Source of the DNA: UBA724 sp964229545 | GTDB lineage: Bacteria > Bacteroidota > Bacteroidia > Flavobacteriales > Flavobacteriaceae | Direction: 5' to 3' | Length of the DNA: 24,258 nt | Assembly: GCA_964229545.1 (NCBI GenBank) | Contig: CAXRDP010000032.1 | Coordinates: forward strand, 1 to 24,258 | Shown: positions 6,907 through 14,413 of the stretch, in pieces | Layout of the letters: each line of letters starts with the position of its first letter | Position numbering within the stretch: the first letter of the stretch is position 1 | The notes under the pieces: generated by a model | What the model was told of the DNA's origin: nothing | What the model saw: only the letters and a program-made list of their open reading frames with translations | Database searches by the model: none | Program-made: the position numbers and the translations under genes

Positions 6907-8253
6907 ATGTTTAAAAAAGTGCTTATTGCCAATCGTGGCGAGATTGCGCTACGTGTGATACGAACCTGTCGTGAGATGGGCATCAAGACCGTAGCGGTTT
7001 ATTCCAAAGCAGACGAAGAAAGCTTGCATGTAAAGTTTGCTGATGAAGCGGTTTGTATAGGGCCGGCCCCGAGTTCGGAGTCCTATTTGAAGATTCCCAA
7101 CATTATAGCTGCCGCTGAGATTACCAATGCAGATGCCATTCACCCTGGCTATGGTTTTTTGTCTGAAAACGCCAAGTTTTCCAAAATATGTGATGAACAC
7201 AAGATCAAATTTATCGGCGCTTCTAGCGAGATGATTGAAAAAATGGGGGATAAAGCTACTGCCAAAGCGACGATGAAAGCCGCAGGGGTGCCTACCATTC
7301 CAGGGTCTGAAGGACTGATAGAAGATTTTGCAGCTTGTAAAAAACTGGCCAAGAAAGTTGGCTACCCTGTCATGCTAAAGGCAACTGCCGGAGGAGGCGG
7401 TAAAGGTATGCGTGCTGTTTGGTCGCCAGACGATTTGCAAAAGGCCTGGGACAGTGCCCGACAGGAAGCCAAAGCGGCTTTCGGTAATGACGGTATGTAT
7501 ATGGAAAAACTCATAGAGGAGCCACGACATATTGAGATTCAAATTGTGGGAGACTCTTACGGCAAAGCTTGTCACCTTTCTGAGCGCGACTGCTCTATCC
7601 AGCGCCGCCACCAAAAATTGGTTGAGGAGACACCCTCTCCTTTTATGACCGATGCGTTGCGTAAAAAGATGGGTGCCGCTGCGGTGAAGGCAGCCGAATT
7701 TATCAAATACGAAGGTGCTGGAACCGTAGAGTTTTTGGTGGACAAGCACCGTAATTTCTATTTTATGGAAATGAACACCCGTATTCAAGTAGAGCACCCT
7801 ATCACAGAACAAGTGATCGACTATGATTTGATTGCAGAACAGATTAAGGTGGCTGCAGGGGAAAAAATAAGTGGTAAAAACTATTTTCCTAAGCTGCATG
7901 CGATCGAATGTCGCATCAATGCCGAGGATCCTTATAACGGATTCCGACCGGCTCCGGGGATGATTCGCACCCTACACACGCCCGGTGGGCATGGTGTGCG
8001 TTTGGACACCCACGTATACAGTGGCTACATGATTCCACCTCACTATGACTCTATGATTGCCAAGCTTATTACCACCGCCCAAACAAGGGAGGAGGCCATC
8101 AATAAGATGAGGCGTGCGTTGGACGAGTTTTTTATTGAGGGTGTCAACACCACGATTCCATTCCATAGACAATTGATGGATCACCCGGATTTTGTGGCCG
8201 GAAATTACACTACTAAGTTTATGGAGGATTTTGAAATGAATCCACCAAAATAG
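6907..8253 (+). CDS. accC: Acetyl-CoA carboxylase, biotin carboxylase subunit
   Basis: AccC uses ATP and bicarbonate to carboxylate the biotin on AccB, the first half-reaction of malonyl-CoA formation. The 448 residues match the usual length (about 450). The N-terminal domain starts FKKVLIANRGEIALRVIR. The ATP-grasp domain has Lys158 and the glycine-rich loop AGGGGKG (161-167). The catalytic and metal-binding segment is MEMNTRIQVEH (287-297), with Glu288, Asn290 and Arg292. The C-terminal domain carries HAIECRINAEDP. The gene ends 10 bases from the stop of a convergent peptidase gene, so there is no room for a dedicated terminator between them. The carboxyltransferase subunits are not in the window. 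Confidence 0.97.
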   Translation: MFKKVLIANRGEIALRVIRTCREMGIKTVAVYSKADEESLHVKFADEAVCIGPAPSSESYLKIPNIIAAAEITNADAIHPGYGFLSENAKFSKICDEHKIKFIGASSEMIEKMGDKATAKATMKAAGVPTIPGSEGLIEDFAACKKLAKKVGYPVMLKATAGGGGKGMRAVWSPDDLQKAWDSARQEAKAAFGNDGMYMEKLIEEPRHIEIQIVGDSYGKACHLSERDCSIQRRHQKLVEETPSPFMTDALRKKMGAAAVKAAEFIKYEGAGTVEFLVDKHRNFYFMEMNTRIQVEHPITEQVIDYDLIAEQIKVAAGEKISGKNYFPKLHAIECRINAEDPYNGFRPAPGMIRTLHTPGGHGVRLDTHVYSGYMIPPHYDSMIAKLITTAQTREEAINKMRRALDEFFIEGVNTTIPFHRQLMDHPDFVAGNYTTKFMEDFEMNPPK

Positions 8254-8263
8254 GACTGAGCTA

Positions 8264-10375
8264 TTACTTCTCGTTGGGCAAAGTACGTATCCCCATATTG
8301 TGGAGCGTAAACCCAAAAACATCTGCGTAAAGGGCTATGGATTTTGAGGTAGGTGTCCCCGCCCCATGTCCTGCATCGGTTTCTATTCTTATCAATACCG
8401 GATTTTCTCCTTGATGTTTGTCTTGCAGTTCAGCAGCAAATTTAAAAGAGTGTGCCGGGACGACTCTATCATCGTGATCGCCCGTCGTGACAAGGGTCGC
8501 AGGATAGTGGGTTCCTTCTTCAATATTGTGTAAAGGGGAATAGCCTTTTAGGTAATGAAACATTTCTTCGGATTGCTCTGAAGTGCCAAAATCGTAGGCC
8601 CATCCTGCCCCTGCGGTAAAGGTGTGATAGCGCAACATGTCCAATACGCCTACAGCAGGCAAAGCAACTTTGGCCAAATCGGGGCGTTGTGTCATGGTGG
8701 CACCAACGAGTAAGCCTCCGTTAGATCCGCCTCTAATGGCTAAGTATTCGGGGGAAGTATATCCCTCTTGAATCAAAAACTCTGCAGCAGCGATAAAATC
8801 GTCAAAGACATTTTGCTTTTGGAACTGTGTTCCGGCTTTGTGCCACTCTTTTCCATATTCGCCACCTCCACGCAGATTGGGCACCGCATACACCCCGCCC
8901 AAGGCCATCCAAGTGGCATTGACCAAACTAAACGAAGGGGTCAGGCTGATGTTAAAGCCGCCGTAGCCGTAGAGTATGGTGGGGTTCTGGCCATTCAAAG
9001 GCGTTCCTTTTTTATAGGTGATGATCATAGGCACTTTTGTGCCATCTTTAGAGCTGTAAAAGACCTGTTTGGACTCGTAATCATCGGAAGTAAAGGCAAT
9101 TTCAGGCTTCCAGTAGGGAGTCGTTTCACCCTTAGTTGGGTCATAGGCAAAATAGGAGCCGGGGGTGTAATAATTTGAAAAACTGAAATACAGGGTTTTT
9201 TGTGCTTTCTTTCCTCCAAAACCACCTGCACTTCCCAGTCCAGGAAGTTCAATTTCTCGGATGCGTTGGCCCTTATAGTCATATTGGTATACCTTAGAAA
9301 TGGCATCGATCATATACTCGGCAAAGAGATAGCCACCGCCTCTGGAAGGGCTTAAGACATGTTCTGTTTCTGGAATCACGTCGATCCAGTCAGCGGGCTG
9401 GGGCTTAGAAGCCTCTGTACGTACAATTTTTTTGTTGGGTGCGTTCAAGTTGGTTACAAAGTAGAGGGTGCTTCCGTCATTGTCTAACAAGTAAGTGTCC
9501 GAGTCATAATGATCCAAAACAGTGACAATCGCACTGTCAGGATTCTGGAGGTCTTTGACAAACAACTTGTTCCCCGAAGTAGACTTGGAGGCAGATATGA
9601 TCAAATAGCGCGCATCTTCAGTGACATAGCCGCTCACATACCGGTATTTTTCCTTCCCTCCAAAGACCAACTTATCCTCACTTTGAGGGGCACCCACTTT
9701 GTGGTAATACAATTTGTGTTGGTCAGTTTTGGCCGAAAGCTCACTGCCTTTGGGTTTGTCGTAGGAAGAGTAATAAAAGCCTTCGTTGGCTTTCCATGAA
9801 ATCCCGCTAAACTTGATGTCTACCAGAGTGTCACCGATTTGTGTTTTGGTCTCGGCATCGAGTGTGATGATTTTTCTCCAATCACTTCCACCTTCCGAAA
9901 TGGAGTAGGCCAGTAAATGACCGTTTTTCGAAAAACTCAATCCGGCCAAAGAGGTGGTGCCGTCCTCTGAAAAGTTGTTGGGATCCAAAAACACTTCGGG
10001 CGTATCGTCTCCTTTTCGACGGTACAGCACATAGTGATTTTGTAGGCCGGAGTTTTTGTAGAAATAGGTATAATCTCCCTCCTCAAAAGGGGTGCCGATT
10101 TTTTCATAATTCCAGATCTTCTCCAGGCGTTTTTGGAGTTTGTCTCTAAACGGGATTTTATCTAAATACCCGAATGTAAGCTTGTTTTGTTCGCCTACCC
10201 AAGCGGCGGTCTCGTCAGACATATCATCCTCTAACCAACGATAGGGGTCAGGCACTTGCTCACCAAAATAGGTGTCAACAACCTTGTCTTTTCGGGTCTC
10301 TGGATACACCAATTCAGGGGTGTTTTGACAGGAATACAAAGCGATAATTACGGCGGAATAAAATAGGGTTTTCAT
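8264..10375 (-). CDS. Prolyl oligopeptidase family (S9A) serine peptidase, lipoprotein
   Basis: This 703-residue protein is a prolyl oligopeptidase, which cleaves short peptides after proline. The N-terminus has a lipobox LYSC with Cys16, so it is probably a membrane-anchored lipoprotein in the periplasm or outer membrane. The propeller domain starts with VPDPYRWLEDD (41-51) and spans about 80-430. The alpha/beta hydrolase domain follows, with nucleophile Ser551 in GGSNGG, the acid in GDHDDRVVP (Asp635 or Asp636) and His670 in DAGHGAG. These match Ser554/Asp641/His680 of the porcine enzyme. It lies 42 bases after asd on the same strand. The gap has no clear -7 box, so transcription may come partly from asd. 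A role in peptide scavenging is inferred. Confidence 0.93.
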   Translation of the reverse strand: MKTLFYSAVIIALYSCQNTPELVYPETRKDKVVDTYFGEQVPDPYRWLEDDMSDETAAWVGEQNKLTFGYLDKIPFRDKLQKRLEKIWNYEKIGTPFEEGDYTYFYKNSGLQNHYVLYRRKGDDTPEVFLDPNNFSEDGTTSLAGLSFSKNGHLLAYSISEGGSDWRKIITLDAETKTQIGDTLVDIKFSGISWKANEGFYYSSYDKPKGSELSAKTDQHKLYYHKVGAPQSEDKLVFGGKEKYRYVSGYVTEDARYLIISASKSTSGNKLFVKDLQNPDSAIVTVLDHYDSDTYLLDNDGSTLYFVTNLNAPNKKIVRTEASKPQPADWIDVIPETEHVLSPSRGGGYLFAEYMIDAISKVYQYDYKGQRIREIELPGLGSAGGFGGKKAQKTLYFSFSNYYTPGSYFAYDPTKGETTPYWKPEIAFTSDDYESKQVFYSSKDGTKVPMIITYKKGTPLNGQNPTILYGYGGFNISLTPSFSLVNATWMALGGVYAVPNLRGGGEYGKEWHKAGTQFQKQNVFDDFIAAAEFLIQEGYTSPEYLAIRGGSNGGLLVGATMTQRPDLAKVALPAVGVLDMLRYHTFTAGAGWAYDFGTSEQSEEMFHYLKGYSPLHNIEEGTHYPATLVTTGDHDDRVVPAHSFKFAAELQDKHQGENPVLIRIETDAGHGAGTPTSKSIALYADVFGFTLHNMGIRTLPNEK

Positions 10376-10417
10376 AACACATTAATGTAGGATTAGAACA
10401 CTAATGTACTAATATTT

Positions 10418-11404
10418 TTATACCCAGCCTTTGCTGTGCAATACTTCCGCGATTTGAACGGTATTGGTAGCCGCCCCTTTTCGTAGGTTGTCAGCGACAA
10501 TCCACAAGTTGAGTCCTTTTTCTTGAGACTCATCTTTCCGAATGCGCCCCACAAATACTTCATCTTTGTTAGCAGCCGTCAAGGGCATGGGATAATCGTT
10601 GTTTTGCAAATTGTCTTGCACAACAATCCCAGGGGTTTCTGCTAAAATAGAGCGCACTACGTCTAAATCGGGCGCCTCGCTTAGGGTAAGGTTTACAGAT
10701 TCACTGTGTCCACCCACAACAGGAATGCGTACGGCTGTGGCCGTCACTTGAATATTGGGGTCAAGAATTTTGTGGGTTTCGTTGACCAACTTCATCTCTT
10801 CTTTTGTGTAGCCGTTTTCCAAAAACACATCGCAGTGAGGCAAAGCGTTGCGGTGAATGGGGTGCGGATAAGCTTTTTCACCCTCAATACCTTGATATTC
10901 GTTTTCGAGTTGTTGCACCGCCTTCACACCTGTTCCGGTGATGGATTGGTAGGTAGATACGACCACTCTTTGGATGCCATATTTTTTATGGATAGGTGCC
11001 AAGGCCATGACCATTTGTATGGTGGAGCAGTTGGGGTTGGCAATAATTTTGTCCTCAGGTGTAAGTGTGTCTGCGTTGATTTCGGGAACGACCAATTTGT
11101 GGTCGGGGTGCATACGCCATGCCGATGAGTTGTCGATCACTGTGGTGCCGACTGCGGCGAACTTGGGTGCCCATTCAAGTGAGGTGTCTCCACCTGCAGA
11201 GAACAGCGCCAAGTCGGGCGCCATATCCACAGCGGTTTGCAATCCTACAACAGTGTAGTCTTTGCCATTGAAGGCGACCTTCTTACCCACCGAACGTTCC
11301 GAGGCTACCGGAATAAATTCTGTTAGGGGAAAATTTCGTTCTTCGAGTACGCTTCGCATGATTTCGCCTACCATACCAGTGGCTCCGACAACTGCAACTT
11401 TCAT
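10418..11404 (-). CDS. asd: Aspartate-semialdehyde dehydrogenase
   Basis: Asd reduces L-aspartyl-4-phosphate to the semialdehyde, which feeds lysine/diaminopimelate, threonine and methionine synthesis. The 328-residue protein has the NADP-binding motif VGATGMVG (6-13). The catalytic Cys126 lies in NPNCSTIQMV and the base His233 in GGHSESVN. The overall length matches the short bacterial type. Diaminopimelate links it functionally to alr and to the peptidoglycan-related genes of the window. A promoter-like TACTTTTG with a TTTG upstream lies in the 102-base gap before it. Confidence 0.96.
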   Translation of the reverse strand: MKVAVVGATGMVGEIMRSVLEERNFPLTEFIPVASERSVGKKVAFNGKDYTVVGLQTAVDMAPDLALFSAGGDTSLEWAPKFAAVGTTVIDNSSAWRMHPDHKLVVPEINADTLTPEDKIIANPNCSTIQMVMALAPIHKKYGIQRVVVSTYQSITGTGVKAVQQLENEYQGIEGEKAYPHPIHRNALPHCDVFLENGYTKEEMKLVNETHKILDPNIQVTATAVRIPVVGGHSESVNLTLSEAPDLDVVRSILAETPGIVVQDNLQNNDYPMPLTAANKDEVFVGRIRKDESQEKGLNLWIVADNLRKGAATNTVQIAEVLHSKGWV

Positions 11405-11423
11405 TTATTTCAATTTTGGATGG

Positions 11424-11458
11424 CAAAAGTAGCCATAAAATCCCCCTTTCCCATCAAA
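11424..11458 (-). promoter_or_regulatory. Candidate -33/-7 promoter for asd
   Basis: On the minus strand, TTTG (11458-11455) is followed after 23 bases by TACTTTTG (11431-11424), an exact TAnnTTTG match. The -7 box lies 20 bases before the asd ATG at 11404. Both elements of the Bacteroidota promoter are present, with spacing at the long end of the usual range. Confidence 0.55.
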
Positions 11459-11506
11459 GAAACCGAAAATATCAAAAAAATAACAAAAAGTTATAAAAAT
11501 AACAAT

Positions 11507-12598
11507 CTAATCGTCAATGATCACACGTTTCACCCTTTGTGAGATGGCAGTAAGGACTTCATACGAGATGGTGCCTGCTTTTTCGGCAAAGGTTTCTGCG
11601 CTTTGGTTGGGATGGCCAAAGACCACAACTTCGTCTCCTTCCGCACAATCGATTCCAGTCACATCGACCATAATCATATCCATACATACATTGCCTAATA
11701 TGGGGGCTTTTCGACCATGAATCCATACGGCTCCTTTCCCTTTTCCGTATTGGCGTCCGATGCCATCTGCATGACCCAAAGGAAGGGTGGCTGAATGGGT
11801 TGTTTGCGAAGCGACATAACCACGGTTGTAGCCCACAGAATTGCCCGGCAGGACTTGGTGTATTTGAGAGATATTTGTTTTAAGTACGGCCACGGGTTTG
11901 AGCTGTGCACTGACCTCAGGTTCATTTCCATATCCATACAAGCCAATTCCGCTTCGAACCATATCGTATTGGGCGTCGGGATAGTTAAAAACCCCTGATG
12001 TGTTTAAAACGTGGTAAATAGGGTCAGGCCCAAAAACAGGTATAAGGGCTTCAAACTCCTGAAGTTGATGTTGGGTAAAATTCTTTTCGGCAGGGTCTTC
12101 GGTGGCCGCCAAATGAGAAAGCACCCCTTGTACTTTCATGTTAGAAGATTCGATTTGTTCCCGTACGGCTTGGGCTTGGTTGGTAGAAAAACCGAGTCGG
12201 TTGAGTCCGGTGTTGAATTTTAGATGAATGGGGTAAGTGTCTACCCCTTGTTTTTCTAAAACCTTTTGGAAGGCATTGAGCACATGCCAACCATACACGC
12301 TGGGCTCCAGTTGGTGTGCGACCAATCGGGATAGTTCGTGGGTTTGAGGGTGTAGCACCAAAATAGGAATTTGTATCCCTGCTTCCCGCAAGGCAACTCC
12401 TTCAGGCACATAGGCCACTCCCAAATAGTCGATGCCTTCATTTACCAGACACTGGCTGACGGCGACCGCATCGGCTCCATAAGCAAAAGCCTTGACCACA
12501 GCCAAGACTTTGGTGTCGGGTTGTAACCGACTGCGTATTTGCATCAGGTTGTGACGCAAATGTGGGAGGTGTATTTCAAGCCGTGTTCCTCTAGTCAC
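11507..12598 (-). CDS. alr: Alanine racemase, with His at the usual catalytic Tyr position
   Basis: Alr interconverts L- and D-alanine with pyridoxal phosphate, supplying D-Ala for peptidoglycan. The 363-residue protein has the PLP lysine Lys36 in VVKAFAYG, Lys127 (the carbamylated lysine of other Alr) in HLKFNTGLNRLGF, the PLP-contacting Arg215 in MVRSGIGLYG and the substrate-site VCMDMIMVDVTG (304-315). The motif holding the second catalytic base, normally GYADG, reads GHADG, so the expected Tyr is His276. The start is a GTG at 12598 overlapping the tdk stop by 8 bases, which suggests translational coupling. The product is a single-domain racemase, not a MurF-Alr fusion. Confidence 0.9.
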   Translation of the reverse strand: MTRGTRLEIHLPHLRHNLMQIRSRLQPDTKVLAVVKAFAYGADAVAVSQCLVNEGIDYLGVAYVPEGVALREAGIQIPILVLHPQTHELSRLVAHQLEPSVYGWHVLNAFQKVLEKQGVDTYPIHLKFNTGLNRLGFSTNQAQAVREQIESSNMKVQGVLSHLAATEDPAEKNFTQHQLQEFEALIPVFGPDPIYHVLNTSGVFNYPDAQYDMVRSGIGLYGYGNEPEVSAQLKPVAVLKTNISQIHQVLPGNSVGYNRGYVASQTTHSATLPLGHADGIGRQYGKGKGAVWIHGRKAPILGNVCMDMIMVDVTGIDCAEGDEVVVFGHPNQSAETFAEKAGTISYEVLTAISQRVKRVIIDD

Positions 12599-13229
12599 GG
12601 TCGCTTTTTTTGTTTTCTGGGGAGACGGTTTCTGCGTGAACAGGTAGCTTTTCTTGAATCATGGCTTTGTGGTAGGCCGCCCGACTGAGGGGTTCGTATT
12701 CGGTGGTTTCACCCAATAACACCAAATTTTCATCATCGCTTTTTCGAAAGCTATAATGCGCCAAATTTCCAGTACGTGTACAGACTGCGTGAACCTTGGT
12801 CACATATTCTGCGGTAGCCATCAGGTGAGGCATAGGCCCAAAAGGATTGCCTTTGTAGTCCATGTCCAATCCGGCTACGACCACTCGAACGCCTCTGTTG
12901 GCCAAGTCGTTGCATACCGATACAATTTCGTCGTCGAAAAACTGGGCTTCGTCTATGCCCACCACGTCACAGTCATCTGCCAAAATGCGGATGTTAGCGG
13001 CTGCCGGTACGGCAGTAGATTGTATTTCGTTGGCGTCGTGGGAGACTACCTTGTCGTCGTCATAGCGGCTGTCTATGCTGGGCTTAAAGATTTCTACCTT
13101 TTGTTGGGCAAATTTGGCACGCTTCAGTCTGCGAATCAATTCCTCGGTCTTACCAGAAAACATAGAGCCACAGATGACTTCAATCCATCCGTATTGTTCA
13201 TTATGGTTGACGGTGTTTTCGAGAAACAT
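12591..13229 (-). CDS. tdk: Thymidine kinase, form lacking the zinc cysteines
   Basis: Tdk phosphorylates thymidine (and deoxyuridine) with ATP in pyrimidine salvage. The 212-residue type II enzyme has the P-loop GSMFSGKT (21-28), the DEAQFF motif holding the catalytic and metal-binding acid, and the lid region with AVCTRTGNLAHYSFR. In most bacterial enzymes two CxxC-like pairs bind structural zinc. Here the first reads CTRT and the second region reads YEPLSRAAYH without Cys, so zinc binding is probably lost. A charged tail (about 190-212) follows. The gene is first in a two-gene unit with alr (8-base overlap). A TACCTTTG box lies 32 bases upstream of the ATG. Confidence 0.94.
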   Translation of the reverse strand: MFLENTVNHNEQYGWIEVICGSMFSGKTEELIRRLKRAKFAQQKVEIFKPSIDSRYDDDKVVSHDANEIQSTAVPAAANIRILADDCDVVGIDEAQFFDDEIVSVCNDLANRGVRVVVAGLDMDYKGNPFGPMPHLMATAEYVTKVHAVCTRTGNLAHYSFRKSDDENLVLLGETTEYEPLSRAAYHKAMIQEKLPVHAETVSPENKKSDRD

Positions 13230-13260
13230 AAATCGGGTTTTGATTAAAAACTACGAAACC

Positions 13261-13268
13261 CAAAGGTA
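13261..13268 (-). promoter_or_regulatory. Candidate -7 promoter box (TACCTTTG) for tdk-alr
   Basis: On the minus strand the bases read TACCTTTG, an exact match to TAnnTTTG, 32 bases before the tdk ATG at 13229. No TTG is seen at the expected -33 distance. The 152-base gap between tdk and the divergent DoxX-like gene should hold the promoters of both. Confidence 0.4.
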
Positions 13269-13329
13269 CTAAAATCGAAGCACCCACTCACCCACAGTAC
13301 AAATTTTACAATCATTCATAAAAATGTTT

Positions 13330-13358
13330 TTGCTGCCTTGTAAAAAACCCTATATTTA
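13330..13358 (+). promoter_or_regulatory. Candidate promoter for the DoxX-like/rsmI/recJ unit
   Basis: A TTG (13330-13332, within TTTTTG) is followed after 18 bases by TATATTTA (13351-13358), a 5-of-6 match to the fixed positions of TAnnTTTG. The -7 element ends 24 bases before the ATG at 13382. Confidence 0.4.
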
Positions 13359-13381
13359 TTTCATTAACCCAAATTTTATTT

Positions 13382-13741
13382 ATGATGAAAACCTTACGAA
13401 TTGTTTATTGGATTGCAACCGTTCTTTTTTGTTCGTTAATGCTCTATTCGGTCGGCATGTATTTGACCAAAACCGAAATGATGCAAGAAGGCTTTGTGGC
13501 GCTGGGCTATCCGGCCTACCTAGTTTTGCCGTTGGCCGTTTTGAAATTACTCGGCCTAGCAGTGATTTTGTACAACCGCTGGAAGTCCCTTAAAGAGTGG
13601 GCCTATGCCGGTTTTGTTATTGACATCTGCTTGGCGGCAGTAGCACACTTGGATGTGCAAGACGGAAATGAGTCGGGCGCAATAATGGCCTTGATTTTGG
13701 TCTTAATTTCATATTTGGTTGGAAAAATCGCCCGTCCTTAG
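13382..13741 (+). CDS. DoxX-like small membrane protein
   Basis: This 119-residue hydrophobic protein has about four predicted membrane segments (roughly 5-27, 45-64, 74-90 and 100-116). It resembles the DoxX-like family: the region GFVALGYPAYLVLPLAVLKL is typical of the second helix, with LGYP and LAVLK conserved. The biochemical role is unknown; related DoxX proteins have been tied to redox or thiosulfate metabolism, but nothing here shows that. Two ATG codons are adjacent (13382 and 13385). Its last 23 bases overlap the start of rsmI in another frame, so it probably leads a DoxX-like/rsmI/recJ operon. Confidence 0.75.
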   Translation: MMKTLRIVYWIATVLFCSLMLYSVGMYLTKTEMMQEGFVALGYPAYLVLPLAVLKLLGLAVILYNRWKSLKEWAYAGFVIDICLAAVAHLDVQDGNESGAIMALILVLISYLVGKIARP

Positions 13742-14411
13742 CGGCACCCTCTATATCGTACCCACTCCCATTGGGAATTTGGGTGACATGACCCATAGAG
13801 CCCTAACTGTGTTGGCAGAAGTTGATCTTATATTGTGTGAAGACACCCGCACCAGTGGCAAGTTGTTGCAGCACTACGGAGTTGAGACGCCCACCCGCGC
13901 GCATCATATGCACAACGAGCACCGAGAGGTAGAACGCCTTACTTCGCAACTTTCTGAAGGCATGTGTATGGCTCTTATTTCTGATGCCGGTACGCCGGCA
14001 ATTTCTGACCCAGGCTTTTTGTTGGTACGCAGTTGTTTGGCCGCCGGACTAGATGTGATCACTTTACCCGGACCCACGGCTTTTGTGCCTGCACTGGTGC
14101 AAAGCGGACTGCCTTGTGAGCGTTTTGTGTTTGAAGGTTTTCTTCCCCACAAAAAGGGGCGAAAGACACGTATAGAAGCACTTGCAAGCGAAACCAGAAC
14201 CATGGTATTTTACGAATCCCCTCACCGCCTCGTCAAAACCTTACAACAGCTCGCAGAGGCTTTTGGCCCAAGTCGCCAAGCCTCGGTATCCAGAGAAATT
14301 ACCAAGTTGTATGAAGAAACTCAAAGAGGGACACTATCGGAACTGTACACGCATTTTGAAAATCAGGCTCCCAAAGGAGAGTTGGTATTGGTGGTTGGAG
14401 GTAAATCTTAA
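13719..14411 (+). CDS. rsmI: 16S rRNA (cytidine(1402)-2'-O)-methyltransferase
   Basis: RsmI methylates the ribose 2'-O of C1402 in 16S rRNA, near the decoding centre, using S-adenosylmethionine. The 230-residue protein has the tetrapyrrole-methylase fold and its motifs: LYIVPTPIGNLGDMTHRAL (11-29), CEDTRTSGKLL (40-50), ALISDAGTPAISDPG (85-99), LPGPTAFVPALVQSGLP (116-132) and FYESPHR (164-170). The start is unusual: the frame opens after a TAA at 13704, and only ATT (13713) or TTG (13719) can initiate before the conserved region. TTG at 13719 is the better choice. It overlaps the DoxX-like gene by 23 bases, so initiation is likely coupled. recJ follows after 2 bases. Confidence 0.93.
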   Translation: MEKSPVLSGTLYIVPTPIGNLGDMTHRALTVLAEVDLILCEDTRTSGKLLQHYGVETPTRAHHMHNEHREVERLTSQLSEGMCMALISDAGTPAISDPGFLLVRSCLAAGLDVITLPGPTAFVPALVQSGLPCERFVFEGFLPHKKGRKTRIEALASETRTMVFYESPHRLVKTLQQLAEAFGPSRQASVSREITKLYEETQRGTLSELYTHFENQAPKGELVLVVGGKS

Positions 14412-14413
14412 GT

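Noticed and set aside
7375..7899. Minus-strand open frame (174 codons) within accC
   Set aside because: It is antisense to conserved accC sequence and its product resembles no known family.
10376..10417. ACATTAATGT palindrome and repeated TAATGTA between asd and the S9 peptidase gene
   Set aside because: The motifs are short and AT-rich, have no good promoter or operator match, and are likely chance.
11460..11506. Possible terminator after alr (GTTAT-TTTT-ATAAC with T-run)
   Set aside because: The stem is only five base pairs and almost all A/T, too weak to call.
13324..13593. Alternative plus-strand frame (89 codons) overlapping the DoxX-like gene
   Set aside because: It overlaps a convincing membrane protein in another frame, and its start lies within the proposed promoter.
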